From positions 1 to 64,000 of the forward strand of contig NZ_AULW01000039.1 of NCBI RefSeq assembly GCF_000422485.1: a stretch of DNA of 64,000 nucleotides, in the 5' to 3' direction. Below are positions 41,329-50,951 of the stretch, one piece after another. Position 1 is the first letter of the stretch. Each line of letters begins with the position of its first letter. Source of the DNA: Paenibacillus pasadenensis DSM 19293. GTDB lineage: Bacteria; Bacillota; Bacilli; Paenibacillales; Paenibacillaceae. The position numbers were made by a program, and so were the translations under genes. Under the pieces are notes generated by a model, which was not told the origin of the DNA, searched no databases, and saw only the letters and a list, made by a program, of their open reading frames with translations.

Positions 41329-41451
41329 TTAATTTATGCGAGCGGGATCAAAATGGCGGCTGGCTCGATTTGGTGTGGACATGCCATGCGTTTTTCGATA
41401 AATTTGTATTCTGTATTTTGTATTTTACTTAGCGAACGGTCGGAGGACATC

Positions 41452-42813
41452 ATGATGGACAAACAACCAAAGGAAACCGCTTTGGGACAAAGCAAAAAAG
41501 CCGAGCGCTTCACGTCGTCCGGCTTCATCCTGGCGGCGATCGGTAGCTCGGTCGGGCTCGGAAACATGTGGAAATTCCCGTATATTACAGGCTTGTATGG
41601 GGGAGCGGCGTTTTTCCTGCTGTTCATCGTCTGCCTGATCCTCGTCGGGCTGCCGGTGCTGCTCGCCGAGATGACGATCGGCCGGGGCGGACGCGGCAAC
41701 GCCGCCAGCTCCTTTTACAACCTGACCGGCAACAAGCAGTGGAAATGGTTCGGCTTCATGTCCGTCGTGACGGCGTTCCTGATCATCTCCTACTATGGCG
41801 TCGTCGCCGGCTGGACGCTCCAGTACACGGTCGACTCCGTCATCGGCTCGCTCGGCAAGGGCACGAACTTCGACCAGCACTTCATCGACTTCGCGGCAGG
41901 CGGCTGGCCTGTGTTCTGGCAGCTCGTCGTCATGATCGTCTGCGGCATCATCGTTGGCAAGGGCATCTCGGGCGGGATCGAGAAGTTCAACAAGATCCTC
42001 ATCCCCGGCTTCCTGATCATCCTGCTCGTGCTGATGGTCCGCGCGCTGACGCTGCCGGGAGCGGCGGAGGGCGTCGACTTCTTCCTGAAGCCCGACTTCT
42101 CCGTGCTGACCGGCGAGTCGGCGCTGATCGCGCTCGGCCATGCGTTCTTCTCGCTGTCGCTCGGCATGGGCTGCATGCTCACCTACGGCTCCTACGTGCA
42201 AAAGGAGCAGTCGCTCGGCAAGGCGACCGTCGCGATCGGCGTCGGCGACCTCGGCTACGCGCTGATCGCGGGCCTGATCATCTTCCCGACGATCTTCTCC
42301 TACGGCATCGAGCCGCAGAAAGGCGTAGGCTTGGCCTTCATGGCGCTGCCCGCCTCGTTCTCGCAGATGCCGCTCGGCTCGTTGTTCGGCGGCCTGTTCT
42401 TCCTGCTGCTGGCGATCGCGGCGCTCACCTCGGCCGTCTCGATCCTCGAGGTGCCGGTCGCCTATGCGATGCACTATTGGAAATGGTCGCGCCGCAAGGC
42501 GGCGGCGATCATCGCCGCGGTCAGCTTCCTGCTCGGCGTTCCCGCCGGGCTGTCCGTCGCCGGTCCGCTCAGCGGCTGGACGCCCTTCGGCAAGTCGATC
42601 TTCGACTGGTTCGACTTCACGACCGCCTATGTGCTCATGCCGCTCGGCGGACTCGCCGTGACGCTGTTCACCGGCTACGCATGGAAGCGCGCCGGCGAAG
42701 AAGCCGGCCTGACCGGCTTCTGGTACCGGGCCTGGATGTTCTGCCTGCGTTATGTCGCGCCGCTGCTCATCCTGGCGGTGCTCCTGTATTCGATCTTCGT
42801 CAAGCCGGTCTGA
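41452..42813 (+). CDS. Sodium-dependent amino acid transporter (SNF/NSS family)
   Basis: This 453-residue symporter belongs to the neurotransmitter:sodium symporter family. Helix 1 contains the hallmark GFILAAIGSSVGLGNMWKFPY with the unwound substrate and sodium site. Helix 6 (ALGHAFFSLSLGMGCMLTYGSY) and helix 8 are also typical. Eleven to twelve helices are predicted; bacterial relatives import amino acids. ATG 41452 is chosen because CGGAGG is five bases upstream; the open frame runs further up without a site. TGTATT is repeated three times at 7-bp spacing just upstream (41405-41424). Confidence 0.92.
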   Translation: MMDKQPKETALGQSKKAERFTSSGFILAAIGSSVGLGNMWKFPYITGLYGGAAFFLLFIVCLILVGLPVLLAEMTIGRGGRGNAASSFYNLTGNKQWKWFGFMSVVTAFLIISYYGVVAGWTLQYTVDSVIGSLGKGTNFDQHFIDFAAGGWPVFWQLVVMIVCGIIVGKGISGGIEKFNKILIPGFLIILLVLMVRALTLPGAAEGVDFFLKPDFSVLTGESALIALGHAFFSLSLGMGCMLTYGSYVQKEQSLGKATVAIGVGDLGYALIAGLIIFPTIFSYGIEPQKGVGLAFMALPASFSQMPLGSLFGGLFFLLLAIAALTSAVSILEVPVAYAMHYWKWSRRKAAAIIAAVSFLLGVPAGLSVAGPLSGWTPFGKSIFDWFDFTTAYVLMPLGGLAVTLFTGYAWKRAGEEAGLTGFWYRAWMFCLRYVAPLLILAVLLYSIFVKPV

Positions 42814-42828
42814 GCCGGTTCAAATGCC

Positions 42829-42882
42829 AAAAAGCGGCTTCGCTCCTGTCCGGTCCGGACAGGCGGCGAAGCCGCTTTATTT
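42829..42882. terminator. Bidirectional intrinsic terminator
   Basis: AAAAAGCGGCTTCGC and GCGAAGCCGCTTTATTTT pair, enclosing an inner CCTGTCCGG/CCGGACAGG stem. It serves the transporter gene and the convergent xylR. Confidence 0.92.
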
Positions 42883-42936
42883 TCGGCTGCGGAGCGAAGA
42901 GGCGCCGCGGGCGGTGCCGCCGCTCGGGGAGCGCGT

Positions 42937-44106
42937 TTACGCCTCGCCGGCCTTGACGCGGGCGAGGAAGCCTTCCGCGGCTTGCCAGGCCGCTCCGCGC
43001 ACGGCCGAGCCGTCGCCGAGCTCGGCGAAACGGACCCGCGCCTGGCGGCGGTGGAACGGCAGCGCGCGCGCCTGCACCTCGCGCTGCACGGCCGGCTCCA
43101 GCCAGCGGGCCGCCATGCTGAGGCGGCTGCCGATGAGCACGGCCTCGGGATTGAACACGTTGATGATCGTGGCGATGCCGATGCCGAGGTACGAGCCGAT
43201 CTCGTCCCAGATGCGCAGCGCCTCGGAATGTCCCTGCTCGGCAAGCTGCACGAGCTCCTCGAGGCTGCCGCAGCCGATCGCGGCGGCGGACTCGAGCGCC
43301 GCCTGCTCGGAGGCGAAGCGCTCCCAGCAGCCGCGGTTGCCGCAGCGGCAGGCGGGACCGTCGAACTGGATGGACAGATGCCCGAGCTCGCCGGAGAAGC
43401 CGGACGCGCCGCGGTACAGCTGGCCGTCCAGCACGAGGCCGGTGCCGATGCCCATGCCCGCGCTCACATAGACGAGATGGCGGATGCCGGCGGCGGCTCC
43501 GAAGATGCGCTCGCCTTGGGCGCCGAAGTTGGCCTCGTTGTCGGCATGCACCGGCACGCCGAACCGCTCCTCCAGCCGGCGCGCGACCTCAGTCGGCTCC
43601 CAGTCCATATGCGGCGCGAGCAGCAGCGAGCCGGCGCCGTCGACGATGCCCGGCAGGCCGATGCCGATGCCGACGACGCCGTACGGCTGCGGAGGCTGCT
43701 TCGGCAGCAGCTCCTCGATGAAGCCGATCAGCTGCTCCATGACGCTGCGGCCGCCGGCGGCCTCCATCGGCCGCCGCAGCTCGGCCAGCACTTCGCCGCG
43801 CAGGTCGGCGCGCACGCCCATCAGATAGGTGGCGCCGACGTCGATGCCGATCGCGCAGCCGGCCGAGGCGCGGAACTCCAGCATGACGGGCTTGCGGCCG
43901 CCGCTTGAGGCGCCTTGGCCCGTCTCGGTCAGCAAGCCGCGGTCGAGCAGGTCCTGCACGAGCGACGATACGGTCGCCTTGTTGAGGCCGGTGCCGGCCG
44001 AGATCGCGGCGCGCGAGAGCGGCTCGCCCTTCAGCACGGCGTCGAGCGCGATGCCGGTATTGATGCGGCGGATGAGGGCGGGATCGCCGGTCGTCGTTGA
44101 TTTCAT
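42937..44106 (-). CDS. xylR: Xylose-responsive ROK-family repressor
   Basis: This 389-residue regulator has an N-terminal winged helix (about 10-75; AAISAGTGLNKATVSSLVQDLLDRGLL) and a ROK sugar-kinase-like domain. The ATP-fold motif is IGIDVGATYLMGV, and the ROK zinc motif is GHLSIQFDGPACRCGNRGCWE with three Cys residues. It is divergent from xylAB and represses that operon in the absence of xylose, as in Bacillus. The operator at 44192-44222 lies between them. ATG 44106 follows AAGGAG; a longer upstream reading is unsupported. Confidence 0.95.
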   Translation of the reverse strand: MKSTTTGDPALIRRINTGIALDAVLKGEPLSRAAISAGTGLNKATVSSLVQDLLDRGLLTETGQGASSGGRKPVMLEFRASAGCAIGIDVGATYLMGVRADLRGEVLAELRRPMEAAGGRSVMEQLIGFIEELLPKQPPQPYGVVGIGIGLPGIVDGAGSLLLAPHMDWEPTEVARRLEERFGVPVHADNEANFGAQGERIFGAAAGIRHLVYVSAGMGIGTGLVLDGQLYRGASGFSGELGHLSIQFDGPACRCGNRGCWERFASEQAALESAAAIGCGSLEELVQLAEQGHSEALRIWDEIGSYLGIGIATIINVFNPEAVLIGSRLSMAARWLEPAVQREVQARALPFHRRQARVRFAELGDGSAVRGAAWQAAEGFLARVKAGEA

Positions 44107-44191
44107 TGCGGTCTCCTTCGGGTCGAAGCGGCTGCAGCCGCTTTTCGTTCTGCACACTACGATACCATGTCCTCGAAAGCATAACATAAAA

Positions 44192-44222
44192 AACTTGGTT
44201 TGTTTAGTAGACAAACGAAGTT
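44192..44222. promoter_or_regulatory. XylR operator (xylO)
   Basis: Arms AACTTGGTTTGT (44192-44203) and ACAAACGAAGTT (44211-44222) are complementary except for one position and are separated by seven bases. The core GTTTGT-N-ACAAAC matches the xyl operators of Bacillus. A weak promoter (TAGACA 44208-44213, TACTCT 44232-44237, spacing 18) would overlap the right arm, so bound XylR would block xylA transcription and could also affect xylR. Confidence 0.88.
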
Positions 44223-44254
44223 AAGGGATGGTACTCTACGGATAGAACTCAGCA

Positions 44255-44268
44255 TAACAGCGTTTACA
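44255..44268. promoter_or_regulatory. cre site (CcpA binding) in the xylA leader
   Basis: Read on the minus strand, TGTAAACGCTGTTA matches TGWAARCGYTWNCW at 12 of 14 positions. It is downstream of the predicted xylA start point, 34 bases before the ATG, a usual place for roadblock-type catabolite repression. Confidence 0.75.
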
Positions 44269-44301
44269 TTCTATCCACTTATTTTAGGGAGGCTATCATT
44301 C

Positions 44302-45615
44302 ATGGCTTACTTCAACGGCATCAACCGCATTCAGTTCGAGGGCCGCGACACCGACAATCCGCTCGCGTTCCGCCACTACGATCCGAAGCAGGTCGTGCTC
44401 GGCAAGACGATGGAGGAGCATCTGCGCTTCGCCGCCGCTTACTGGCATACGTTCACGGCCGACGGCTCCGACCCGTTCGGCAAGGGCACGGCGGTGCGTC
44501 CGTGGGACCGCTTCAGCGGCATGGATCTGGCCAAGGCCCGTGTCGAGGCGAACTTCGAGTTCCTCGAGAAGCTCGATCTGCCGTTCTTCTGCTTCCATGA
44601 CCGCGACATCGCTCCGGAAGGCGACACGCTGCAGGAAACGAACCGCAACCTCGACGAGATCGTCGCCCTGCTCAAGGACGGCATGAAGACGAGCGGCCGC
44701 CGCCTGCTGTGGAATACGGCCAACATGTTCTCGAACCCGCGCTTCACGCACGGAGCCGGAACCGCTCCGAGCGCGGACGTGTTCGCCTACGCCGCCGCCC
44801 AGGTCAAGAAAGGGCTCGAGGTCGGCAAGGAGCTCGGCGCCGAGAACTATGTGTTCTGGGGCGGCCGCGAGGGCTACGAGACGCTGCTGAACACCGACAT
44901 GGGCTTCGAGCTCGACAACCTGGCCCGCCTGTACAAGATGGCGATCGACTATGCCCGCGAGATCGGCTTCGACGCGCAGTTCCTGATCGAGCCGAAGCCG
45001 AAGGAGCCGTCCAAGCATCAGTATGACTTCGATGCGGCGACGACGCTGGCATTCCTGCAAAAATACGGCCTGCAGGACCACTTCAAGCTGAACCTCGAAG
45101 CGAACCATGCGACGCTCGCCGGCCATACGTTCGAGCATGAGATCCGCGTCGCCGCGATCAACGGCGCGCTCGGCTCGCTGGACGCCAACCAGGGGGACCT
45201 GCTGCTCGGCTGGGATACCGACGAGTTCCCGACCGACCTGTATGCGACGACGCTTACGATGTACGAGGTGCTCAAGGCCGGCGGCCTCGGCCGCGGCGGC
45301 GTCAACTTCGACGCCAAGGTGCGCCGCGGCTCCTACGAGCTGGATGACCTGTTCCTCGGCCATATCGCCGGCATGGACAGCTTCGCCTGGGGCCTGAAGG
45401 CGGCCGCCAAGCTGATCGAGGACCGCGTCATCGACGGCATCGTCGAGGAGCGCTACGCCACGTTCAAGCAAGGCATCGGCGCCGACATCGTCAGCGGCAA
45501 GGCGACGCTCGCCTCGCTGGAGCAGTACGCGCTGCAGAACAATCCGATGAACAACCGCTCGGGCCGCCTGGAGCAGATCAAGGCGAAGCTCAACGAAGTG
45601 ATCTACCGTGTCTGA
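44302..45615 (+). CDS. xylA: Xylose isomerase
   Basis: This 437-residue enzyme converts D-xylose to D-xylulose. It has the long form typical of Bacilli (about 440 residues). Family signatures are [15 protein letters not shown] with the catalytic His, the metal-ligand region [33 protein letters not shown] and [21 protein letters not shown] 44302 ([14 protein letters not shown]) follows GGGAGG; an upstream in-frame extension passes through the cre site and is not used. It overlaps xylB by eight bases. Regulated by XylR and probably CcpA. Confidence 0.97.
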   Translation: MAYFNGINRIQFEGRDTDNPLAFRHYDPKQVVLGKTMEEHLRFAAAYWHTFTADGSDPFGKGTAVRPWDRFSGMDLAKARVEANFEFLEKLDLPFFCFHDRDIAPEGDTLQETNRNLDEIVALLKDGMKTSGRRLLWNTANMFSNPRFTHGAGTAPSADVFAYAAAQVKKGLEVGKELGAENYVFWGGREGYETLLNTDMGFELDNLARLYKMAIDYAREIGFDAQFLIEPKPKEPSKHQYDFDAATTLAFLQKYGLQDHFKLNLEANHATLAGHTFEHEIRVAAINGALGSLDANQGDLLLGWDTDEFPTDLYATTLTMYEVLKAGGLGRGGVNFDAKVRRGSYELDDLFLGHIAGMDSFAWGLKAAAKLIEDRVIDGIVEERYATFKQGIGADIVSGKATLASLEQYALQNNPMNNRSGRLEQIKAKLNEVIYRV

Positions 45616-47122
45616 GTTCGTCGTCGGCATCGACCTCGGCACGAGCGCGGTCAAGGCGCTGCTGGTCGGCAAGGACGGCCGCATCGCCGCCGAGGCTTCG
45701 CGCGAGTATCCGCTCTCGAGCCCGCGACCGGGCTGGAGCGAGCAGCGTCCGGAGGATTGGGTCGAGGCGACGCTGTCCGCTCTCGGCGAGCTGTCCGCCG
45801 CTCCCGGCCTGCCGCAGGGCTGGACGGTCGAGGGGATCAGCTTTTCCGGGCAGATGCACGGGCTCGTGCTGCTCGGCGACGAGCTGCAGCCGCTGCGTCC
45901 GGCGATTCTCTGGAACGATACCCGCACGACGGCCGAGTGCCGCGAGATCGAGCGCGCGCTCGGAACGCGGCTGCTCGACATCACCCGCAATCCGGCGCTC
46001 GAGGGCTTCACGCTGCCGAAGCTGCTGTGGGTGCGCAAGCATGAGCCGGAGACGTTCGCTCAGGGGCGCGTCTTCGTCCTGCCCAAGGACTATGTGCGGC
46101 TGCGCTTGACCGGCGAGCTGCATATGGATCTGTCCGACGCTGCCGGCACGCTGCTGCTCGACGTGCCGAACCAGCGCTGGAGCCCGGAAGTGCTCGCGGC
46201 GCTGGATCTCGGCGCGGAGCTGTGCCCGCCGCTCGTCGAGTCGACCGCGCAGACCGGCACGCTGCTGCCGGAGCTGGCGGAGCGCACGGGCCTCGCCGGT
46301 CCGCTGCGCGTCTATGCCGGCGGGGCGGACAATGCCTGCGGCGCGATCGGCGCCGGCATCCTGCAGGAGGGCGAGGCGCTGTGCAGCATCGGCACCTCGG
46401 GCGTGCTGCTCTCCTATGAGGGCGAGCAGGACCGCGATTATGGCGGCCGCGTCCATTTCTTCAACCACGGCGTGCCGGGCGCGTTCTACTCGATGGGCGT
46501 CACGCTTGGCGCAGGCTACTCGATGAGCTGGTTCAAGCGGCTCATGGGCGGCCTGGACTACGCCGAGCTGCTTGCTGGGACGGGCGATCTGCCGCCCGGC
46601 TCCGGCGGGCTGCTGTTCGCGCCGTATCTGGCGGGCGAGCGCACGCCGTATGCGGACGCCGACATCCGCGGCAGCTTCATCGGGCTCGACGGCGGCCATC
46701 GCCGCGAGCATCTGGCGCGGGCCGTCATGGAGGGCATCACGTTCTCGCTGAACGACACGCTGACGATCTACCGCGAGGCGGGACGCGACATCCGCTCGAT
46801 CGTCTCGATCGGCGGAGGCGCGAAAAATCCCGACTGGCTGCAGATCCAGGCGGATCTGTTCGGCCTGCCGGTGACGGCGCTCGAGAACGAGCAAGGCCCC
46901 GGCCTCGGGGCGGCGATGCTGGCTGCGGCCGGCTGCGGCTGGTTCCCGGACCTGGCGTCCTGCGCGGCGGCATTCGTGCGGCGCGGCCGCACGTACGAGC
47001 CGCAGCCGGAGGCGGCGGCCGCGTACCGCGAGCTTTATCCGCTGTACCGGCAGGTGTACGAGGCGACGCGCTCGCTCAGCGCCGGCCTCGGCCGGTTCCG
47101 CGAGGGTCTGGCGCAGGGCTAG
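45608..47122 (+). CDS. xylB: Xylulokinase
   Basis: This 504-residue FGGY-family kinase phosphorylates D-xylulose to xylulose 5-phosphate. The N-terminal ATP-site motif is [28 protein letters not shown] contains the conserved substrate-site Met-His-Gly, and the second-domain motif is [21 protein letters not shown]. It starts at GTG 45608 inside the xylA end, so it is translationally coupled. It ends in a strong terminator at 47275. Confidence 0.96.
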   Translation: MSEFVVGIDLGTSAVKALLVGKDGRIAAEASREYPLSSPRPGWSEQRPEDWVEATLSALGELSAAPGLPQGWTVEGISFSGQMHGLVLLGDELQPLRPAILWNDTRTTAECREIERALGTRLLDITRNPALEGFTLPKLLWVRKHEPETFAQGRVFVLPKDYVRLRLTGELHMDLSDAAGTLLLDVPNQRWSPEVLAALDLGAELCPPLVESTAQTGTLLPELAERTGLAGPLRVYAGGADNACGAIGAGILQEGEALCSIGTSGVLLSYEGEQDRDYGGRVHFFNHGVPGAFYSMGVTLGAGYSMSWFKRLMGGLDYAELLAGTGDLPPGSGGLLFAPYLAGERTPYADADIRGSFIGLDGGHRREHLARAVMEGITFSLNDTLTIYREAGRDIRSIVSIGGGAKNPDWLQIQADLFGLPVTALENEQGPGLGAAMLAAAGCGWFPDLASCAAAFVRRGRTYEPQPEAAAAYRELYPLYRQVYEATRSLSAGLGRFREGLAQG

Positions 47123-47274
47123 ATCGTTGTCGGCGGCGGCTGGCCGCGGCTGGTGGATCTGCGGGCTGGCCGGGGCTGGCCGGCGGAGCTGCGCGATGGC
47201 CGCAGTTGGCCGGCGGAGCGTCGTATGCTGGCGCAGCGGCGTGCTGCTGCCTCGGTCGATTTGGATGAATGAAC

Positions 47275-47319
47275 AAGCGGGAAGAAGACGGAAACCCTCC
47301 GTCTTCTTCCCGCTTTTTT
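47275..47319 (+). terminator. Intrinsic terminator of xylAB
   Basis: AAGCGGGAAGAAGACGG and CCGTCTTCTTCCCGCTT form a perfect 17-bp stem with a seven-base loop and a TTTTTT tail. The 150 bases between the xylB stop and this site contain GC-rich GGCTGGCCG-type repetition and no gene. Confidence 0.95.
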
Positions 47320-47463
47320 GATGTCAGGGGGCGGCGGTCGGCAGCGGATCGAGGACCGAAATTGCCGCTCGTTCGGCGAATGATCGGTCAGCGGGCGGAT
47401 CGAGGACCGGCAAGTCGGCGTCCGTGAAGGCTGCACCGGCGTGCGGTTCCGGACCGGGATAGG

Positions 47464-47648
47464 CTAACGATACAGAGGAGCGCTATTTTGCCTATAATCG
47501 TGCTTTCCTGCGGCTAACGATACGGAGAAACGCTATTTACTCAGTGAAGGAGCCAATACGCCTCATTTTGCGTCCATAGCGCTCGTGAGTATCGTTACAT
47601 TTTCAAAATGCTCGGTTTTGGCCAGATAGCGTCGCGCAGTATCGTTAG
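47464..47648. repeat. Four-copy mirrored repeat (CTAACGATAC family)
   Basis: CTAACGATAC followed by a GAGCGCTATTT-like stretch occurs at 47464 and 47514 (spacing 50 bp). Two copies in reverse orientation end with GTATCGTTA at 47589-47597 and 47639-47647, again 50 bp apart. The inner part of each reads as the complement (ATAGCGCTCGTGA, ATAGCGTCGCGCA). The whole block is therefore a pair of direct repeats facing a pair of inverted repeats, able to form large cruciform or RNA structures. Confidence 0.85.
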
Positions 47649-47951
47649 TTCTCCAGCCATCCTCAACCGGGGCGAGTCAATGCCTGATGCCGCACCGACA
47701 GGTCAGGCGCTCGATGTCGGCGGCGGCGAAACAGCACCCAGCATCCTCGGCGCTACGCTGTTCCGCCGCTCCTCCGATCCGCTGCCCCTCGATTTGCCGC
47801 TCTTCTGACCTGCCGGTTCCATCGTTCCGCCGCTCCACCATTCAGCCGCTCCACCATTCAGCCGCTCATAAACTGGCGCGGGGATGGTTACCGTATGGAA
47901 GAACGGCCAAAAGCCGGTTCGATTCCGCTTCGAGCAGAGGAGACTAAAGCC

Positions 47952-48359
47952 ATGACTGACCGCCGCTTGCTGTTCCGATTCCACGATGCGGAGTCCGCCT
48001 CCGTCGCGGCCGCTACGCTGCTGGAGCTCGGGTATGACGCCGCTGCGCAAGGCGCGCAGGAGGTCGGGCTGTCGCTGCGCGGCAGCGACCTGACGTCGGC
48101 GCTGGAGATCGCTTTCGCCCACGGGGGCGAGCTGGACGTGCAGGAGCAGGACGTCATTCCGATCCCGGCCCATCTCGTCAACGAGGATCTTGTCGCTTGG
48201 GAGGAGGGCTTCGGCTATGACGGCGCTTCGACCGGCATCTCGACCGGCGCCTCGGACGGAAGCGATCTGCGCAACCGCGACGAAGCGACCGAGGGAGAGT
48301 CGGCCTTCCCGGAGCAGGAAGGCTCGCTCAGCTATTTCTCGGGCGACGTGCACGGCTGA
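47952..48359 (+). CDS. Small conserved-looking protein of unknown function
   Basis: This 135-residue acidic protein starts at ATG 47952 with AGAGGAGA upstream. The N-terminal half looks like a small alpha/beta fold (RRLLFRFHDAESASVAAATLL, then LTSALEIAFAHGGELDVQE). The C-terminal half is Gly/Ser/Glu-rich and probably flexible. I recall similar short proteins in Paenibacillus but no named family. It stands alone between the repeat block and a terminator. Just upstream, 16-bp GCCGCTCCACCATTCA is directly repeated near 47832-47865. Confidence 0.65.
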   Translation: MTDRRLLFRFHDAESASVAAATLLELGYDAAAQGAQEVGLSLRGSDLTSALEIAFAHGGELDVQEQDVIPIPAHLVNEDLVAWEEGFGYDGASTGISTGASDGSDLRNRDEATEGESAFPEQEGSLSYFSGDVHG

Positions 48360-48384
48360 AGCGAAGCAAGCCATCGCCGCTAGC

Positions 48385-48432
48385 AAAAACGGGTCGAGGG
48401 CGCATCTGCGCCGCTCGACCCGTTCGTTTTTT
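48385..48432. terminator. Bidirectional intrinsic terminator
   Basis: CGGGTCGAG-GGCGCA-TC-TGCGCC-G-CTCGACCCG with AAAAA before and TTTTTT after; it separates convergent genes. Confidence 0.93.
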
Positions 48433-48444
48433 AGCGGAGCGGAA

Positions 48445-49755
48445 TCATTCCGATCGGCTCCGCTGCGCCTCGGCGCGGTCCTCCAACGCCTGGAGGGCGG
48501 CGCTCAGGCCGGCATGGCGGCCGGTCGTGAACGCAGACGTGATGTTGTAGCCTCCGGTGAAGCCGTGCAGGTCCAGCACCTCCCCGCAGAAATAAAGGCC
48601 GTGCACGAGCTTGGAGCCCATCGTTTTCGGATGGATCTCCTTCAGGTTGACGCCGCCGCCCGTGACGAACGCTTCCTCGATGGACAGCGTGCCGTTCACG
48701 AGGATGGGCAGCGCTTTGAGCAGCCGCGCGTAGTCCTGCAGCAGCGAGCGGTTCAGGTTGTCGTACGTGACGGCCGGGTCGATCCCGGAGCGCTCCAGCG
48801 AAAACTCCGCCATCCGCTCCTGCATGAGCGGCGGCAGCACGTTCTTGAACGCCTTGCGCGGCTCGGCCGCGGCGAGCGCCAGCAGCTCGCCGTACAGCTC
48901 GTCCGCCGAGCGGTCGGGGAACAGGTCGGCGGTGATCCGGACTTCCGGAGCGCCGCTTTTTTTGCGCTCCTTGACGACGAATTGGCTGCATCGCAGCGCG
49001 GCCGGGCCGGACAGGCCGAAGTGGGTGAAGATCATGTCGCCCTCCTGCTCGGTGAGGCGCTTGTCCTTGGCGCTCCACACCGTCAGGACGACGCCGCGGA
49101 GCGACAGCCCCTGCAGCCGGCGATCGCGGATGAAAGGCTCGGCCGACGTCAGCGGCACCTCGGTCGGATACAGCTCCGTCACCGAATGGCCAGCGGCCTC
49201 CGCCCAAGGGTAGGCGTCTCCGGTCGAGCCGGTGTGGGGCACCGACTTGCCGCCGGTCGCCACGACGACCGCCGCGGAGCGCAGCTCCTGTCCGTCGCTC
49301 AGCCGGACGCCGCGGATGCGTCCATCCGCGATGAGCAGCCCGGCGGCCTTTTCGTTCAATCGCGTCTCGACGCCGCTCGATCGCACGGAGGCGACGAGCG
49401 CGTCGACGACGGTCTTGGCCTTGTCCGACACGGGAAACATGCGCCCGCGGTCCTCTTCCTTGAGCCGGATGCCGAGCGCCTCGAAAAAGCCGATGATCTC
49501 GCGGCTGCCGAACTCCGACAGCGCGCTGTGCAGGAACTTGCCGTTGCCCGGGATGTACCGGATCAGCTCTTGCGGCTCCTTGTTGTTGGTGACGTTGCAG
49601 CGTCCGCCTCCGGATATGGCCAGCTTGCGTCCGAGCTTGCTGCCCTTGTCGAGCAGCAGCACGCGCGCTCCCTCGCGGCCTGCGGCCGCGGCGGCCATCA
49701 GGCCGGACGGCCCTCCTCCGATGATGATGACGTCGAATCTATCCTTGCTTGCCAT
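48445..49755 (-). CDS. NAD(P)/FAD-dependent oxidoreductase (HI0933/BaiN-like flavoprotein)
   Basis: This 436-residue flavoprotein shows an N-terminal FAD-binding motif DVIIIGGGPSGLMAAAAAG and the family signature KLAISGGGRCNVTNN. A second conserved block is VVVATGGKSVPHTGSTGD, and near the C-terminus FVTGGGVNLKEI and LYFCGEVLDLHGFTGGYN. The family (YhiN, BaiN) includes 7-alpha-dehydroxylation reductases, but most members have no known substrate. ATG 49755 has AAAGGAGA somewhat far upstream (13 bases). Confidence 0.9.
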   Translation of the reverse strand: MASKDRFDVIIIGGGPSGLMAAAAAGREGARVLLLDKGSKLGRKLAISGGGRCNVTNNKEPQELIRYIPGNGKFLHSALSEFGSREIIGFFEALGIRLKEEDRGRMFPVSDKAKTVVDALVASVRSSGVETRLNEKAAGLLIADGRIRGVRLSDGQELRSAAVVVATGGKSVPHTGSTGDAYPWAEAAGHSVTELYPTEVPLTSAEPFIRDRRLQGLSLRGVVLTVWSAKDKRLTEQEGDMIFTHFGLSGPAALRCSQFVVKERKKSGAPEVRITADLFPDRSADELYGELLALAAAEPRKAFKNVLPPLMQERMAEFSLERSGIDPAVTYDNLNRSLLQDYARLLKALPILVNGTLSIEEAFVTGGGVNLKEIHPKTMGSKLVHGLYFCGEVLDLHGFTGGYNITSAFTTGRHAGLSAALQALEDRAEAQRSRSE

Positions 49756-49838
49756 TCTTGATGCTTCTCTCCTTTTGAGACAATAGGCTACAATCAGTGT
49801 ATCAAATGCGGAAGCAAAGCGAAAAGGAGCGGATGGCG

Positions 49839-50876
49839 ATGCGGGAGCTGGCGCTTGAGGCGGAGGATGGGGCGAGGCTGCATGGATGGAGCCTGGAGCC
49901 GCAGGCGGAGGATGAGGCGAAGCGGAGTGGATGGAGCCAGGAGCCGCAGGCGGAGGAGGAGAGCCGGCCGCCGGAGCGGCAGGAGACGGACAGGCGGGCG
50001 GCATCGCCCGGTCGCCAGGAGCCTTCGGACGGCTCCAGGGGAACCGGAAAAAATCCAAGCCGCGCCGAGCGGCCGGAGCCGTTTCTCGCAGCGCCGAAGG
50101 CATCGCCCAGCCGCGTCAAGCCGCGGGCGGCGGTCTGCCTCGTACACGGCATGGGCGAGCATAGCGGCCGCTACGCCGAGCTCGCGCAGGCTCTGGCGGA
50201 GGCGGGCATCGCCGTGCTCGCCTACGACCAGCGCGGCCATGGACGCTCTCCGGGACCGCGCGGGCACGCGGACAGCATGGAGCGGCTGACGGCCGACGCG
50301 GCGCGGGCGGTGGCCGAGGCGGCGCGCCTGTGGCCGGATGCGCCGCTGTTCCTGTACGGGCACAGCATGGGCGGAGCGGTCGCGCTCGCGGCCGCTCTCG
50401 AGCGCGAGCTGCCGCTCGCGGGCCTCATTTTGACGAGCCCCTGGCTCCGCCTCGCCTCGCCGCCATCGCGCGTCTCCGAAGCGGCGGCGTCCTGGATCGG
50501 CCGCTTCCGGCCGACCTTTGCCCTGCCGACCGGCATCAAGCAGCGGGACCTGTATCGCCCTGGAGTCCATACGGTGGCGGGCAGCGTCATGGATCGGCTC
50601 TGCCATACCCGGATCAGTGTCTCGATGTACCGGGCGGTGACGGCCGCCGGAAAGCGCGCGCTCTCCGACGCCGGCAGGCTGGCCGTGCCGGCGCTGCTGC
50701 TGCACGGCACCGAGGATCGGGTGACATCGCTGCGGGCGAGCGAGGAGCTGGCGGACGCGCTCGGTCCGCGCTGTACCTTCCGGCGCTGGGAGAGGGGCTA
50801 CCACGAGCTGCATCATGACGAGCGCCGGGAGGAAGTGATCGAGACGGTCAAGATGTGGATTTATGCAAACTCTTGA
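49839..50876 (+). CDS. Alpha/beta hydrolase (monoacylglycerol-lipase-like) with N-terminal insertion
   Basis: This 345-residue hydrolase has the serine hydrolase core: oxyanion motif VCLVHGMGEHSGRY, nucleophile elbow YGHSMGG, acid in LLLHGTEDRVTS and a C-terminal His in GYHELHHD. It resembles lysophospholipase/monoacylglycerol lipase. Between the first strand (ELALEAEDGARLHGWSLEP) and VCLVHGMG there is an insertion of about 65 residues that includes a 15-residue tandem duplication (AEDGARLHGWSLEPQ / AEDEAKRSGWSQEPQ) and disorder-prone sequence. ATG 49839 is chosen with AAGGAG nine bases upstream; ATG 49833 and a GTG at 49797 are alternatives. Confidence 0.85.
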   Translation: MRELALEAEDGARLHGWSLEPQAEDEAKRSGWSQEPQAEEESRPPERQETDRRAASPGRQEPSDGSRGTGKNPSRAERPEPFLAAPKASPSRVKPRAAVCLVHGMGEHSGRYAELAQALAEAGIAVLAYDQRGHGRSPGPRGHADSMERLTADAARAVAEAARLWPDAPLFLYGHSMGGAVALAAALERELPLAGLILTSPWLRLASPPSRVSEAAASWIGRFRPTFALPTGIKQRDLYRPGVHTVAGSVMDRLCHTRISVSMYRAVTAAGKRALSDAGRLAVPALLLHGTEDRVTSLRASEELADALGPRCTFRRWERGYHELHHDERREEVIETVKMWIYANS

Positions 50877-50905
50877 TTGTCAAAATTCCCCTCCTGTGCT
50901 TTAAT
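50877..50905 (+). promoter_or_regulatory. Sigma-A promoter of the KinB-like kinase
   Basis: TTGTCA (50877-50882) and TTTAAT (50900-50905) are 17 bp apart, directly after the hydrolase stop. Transcription would start near 50912, about 40 bases before the chosen ATG. Confidence 0.8.
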
Positions 50906-50951
50906 CGGAGTTATGCAAGACGGCTCGCAAAGGGGGGAACCTTCTGCGTCA

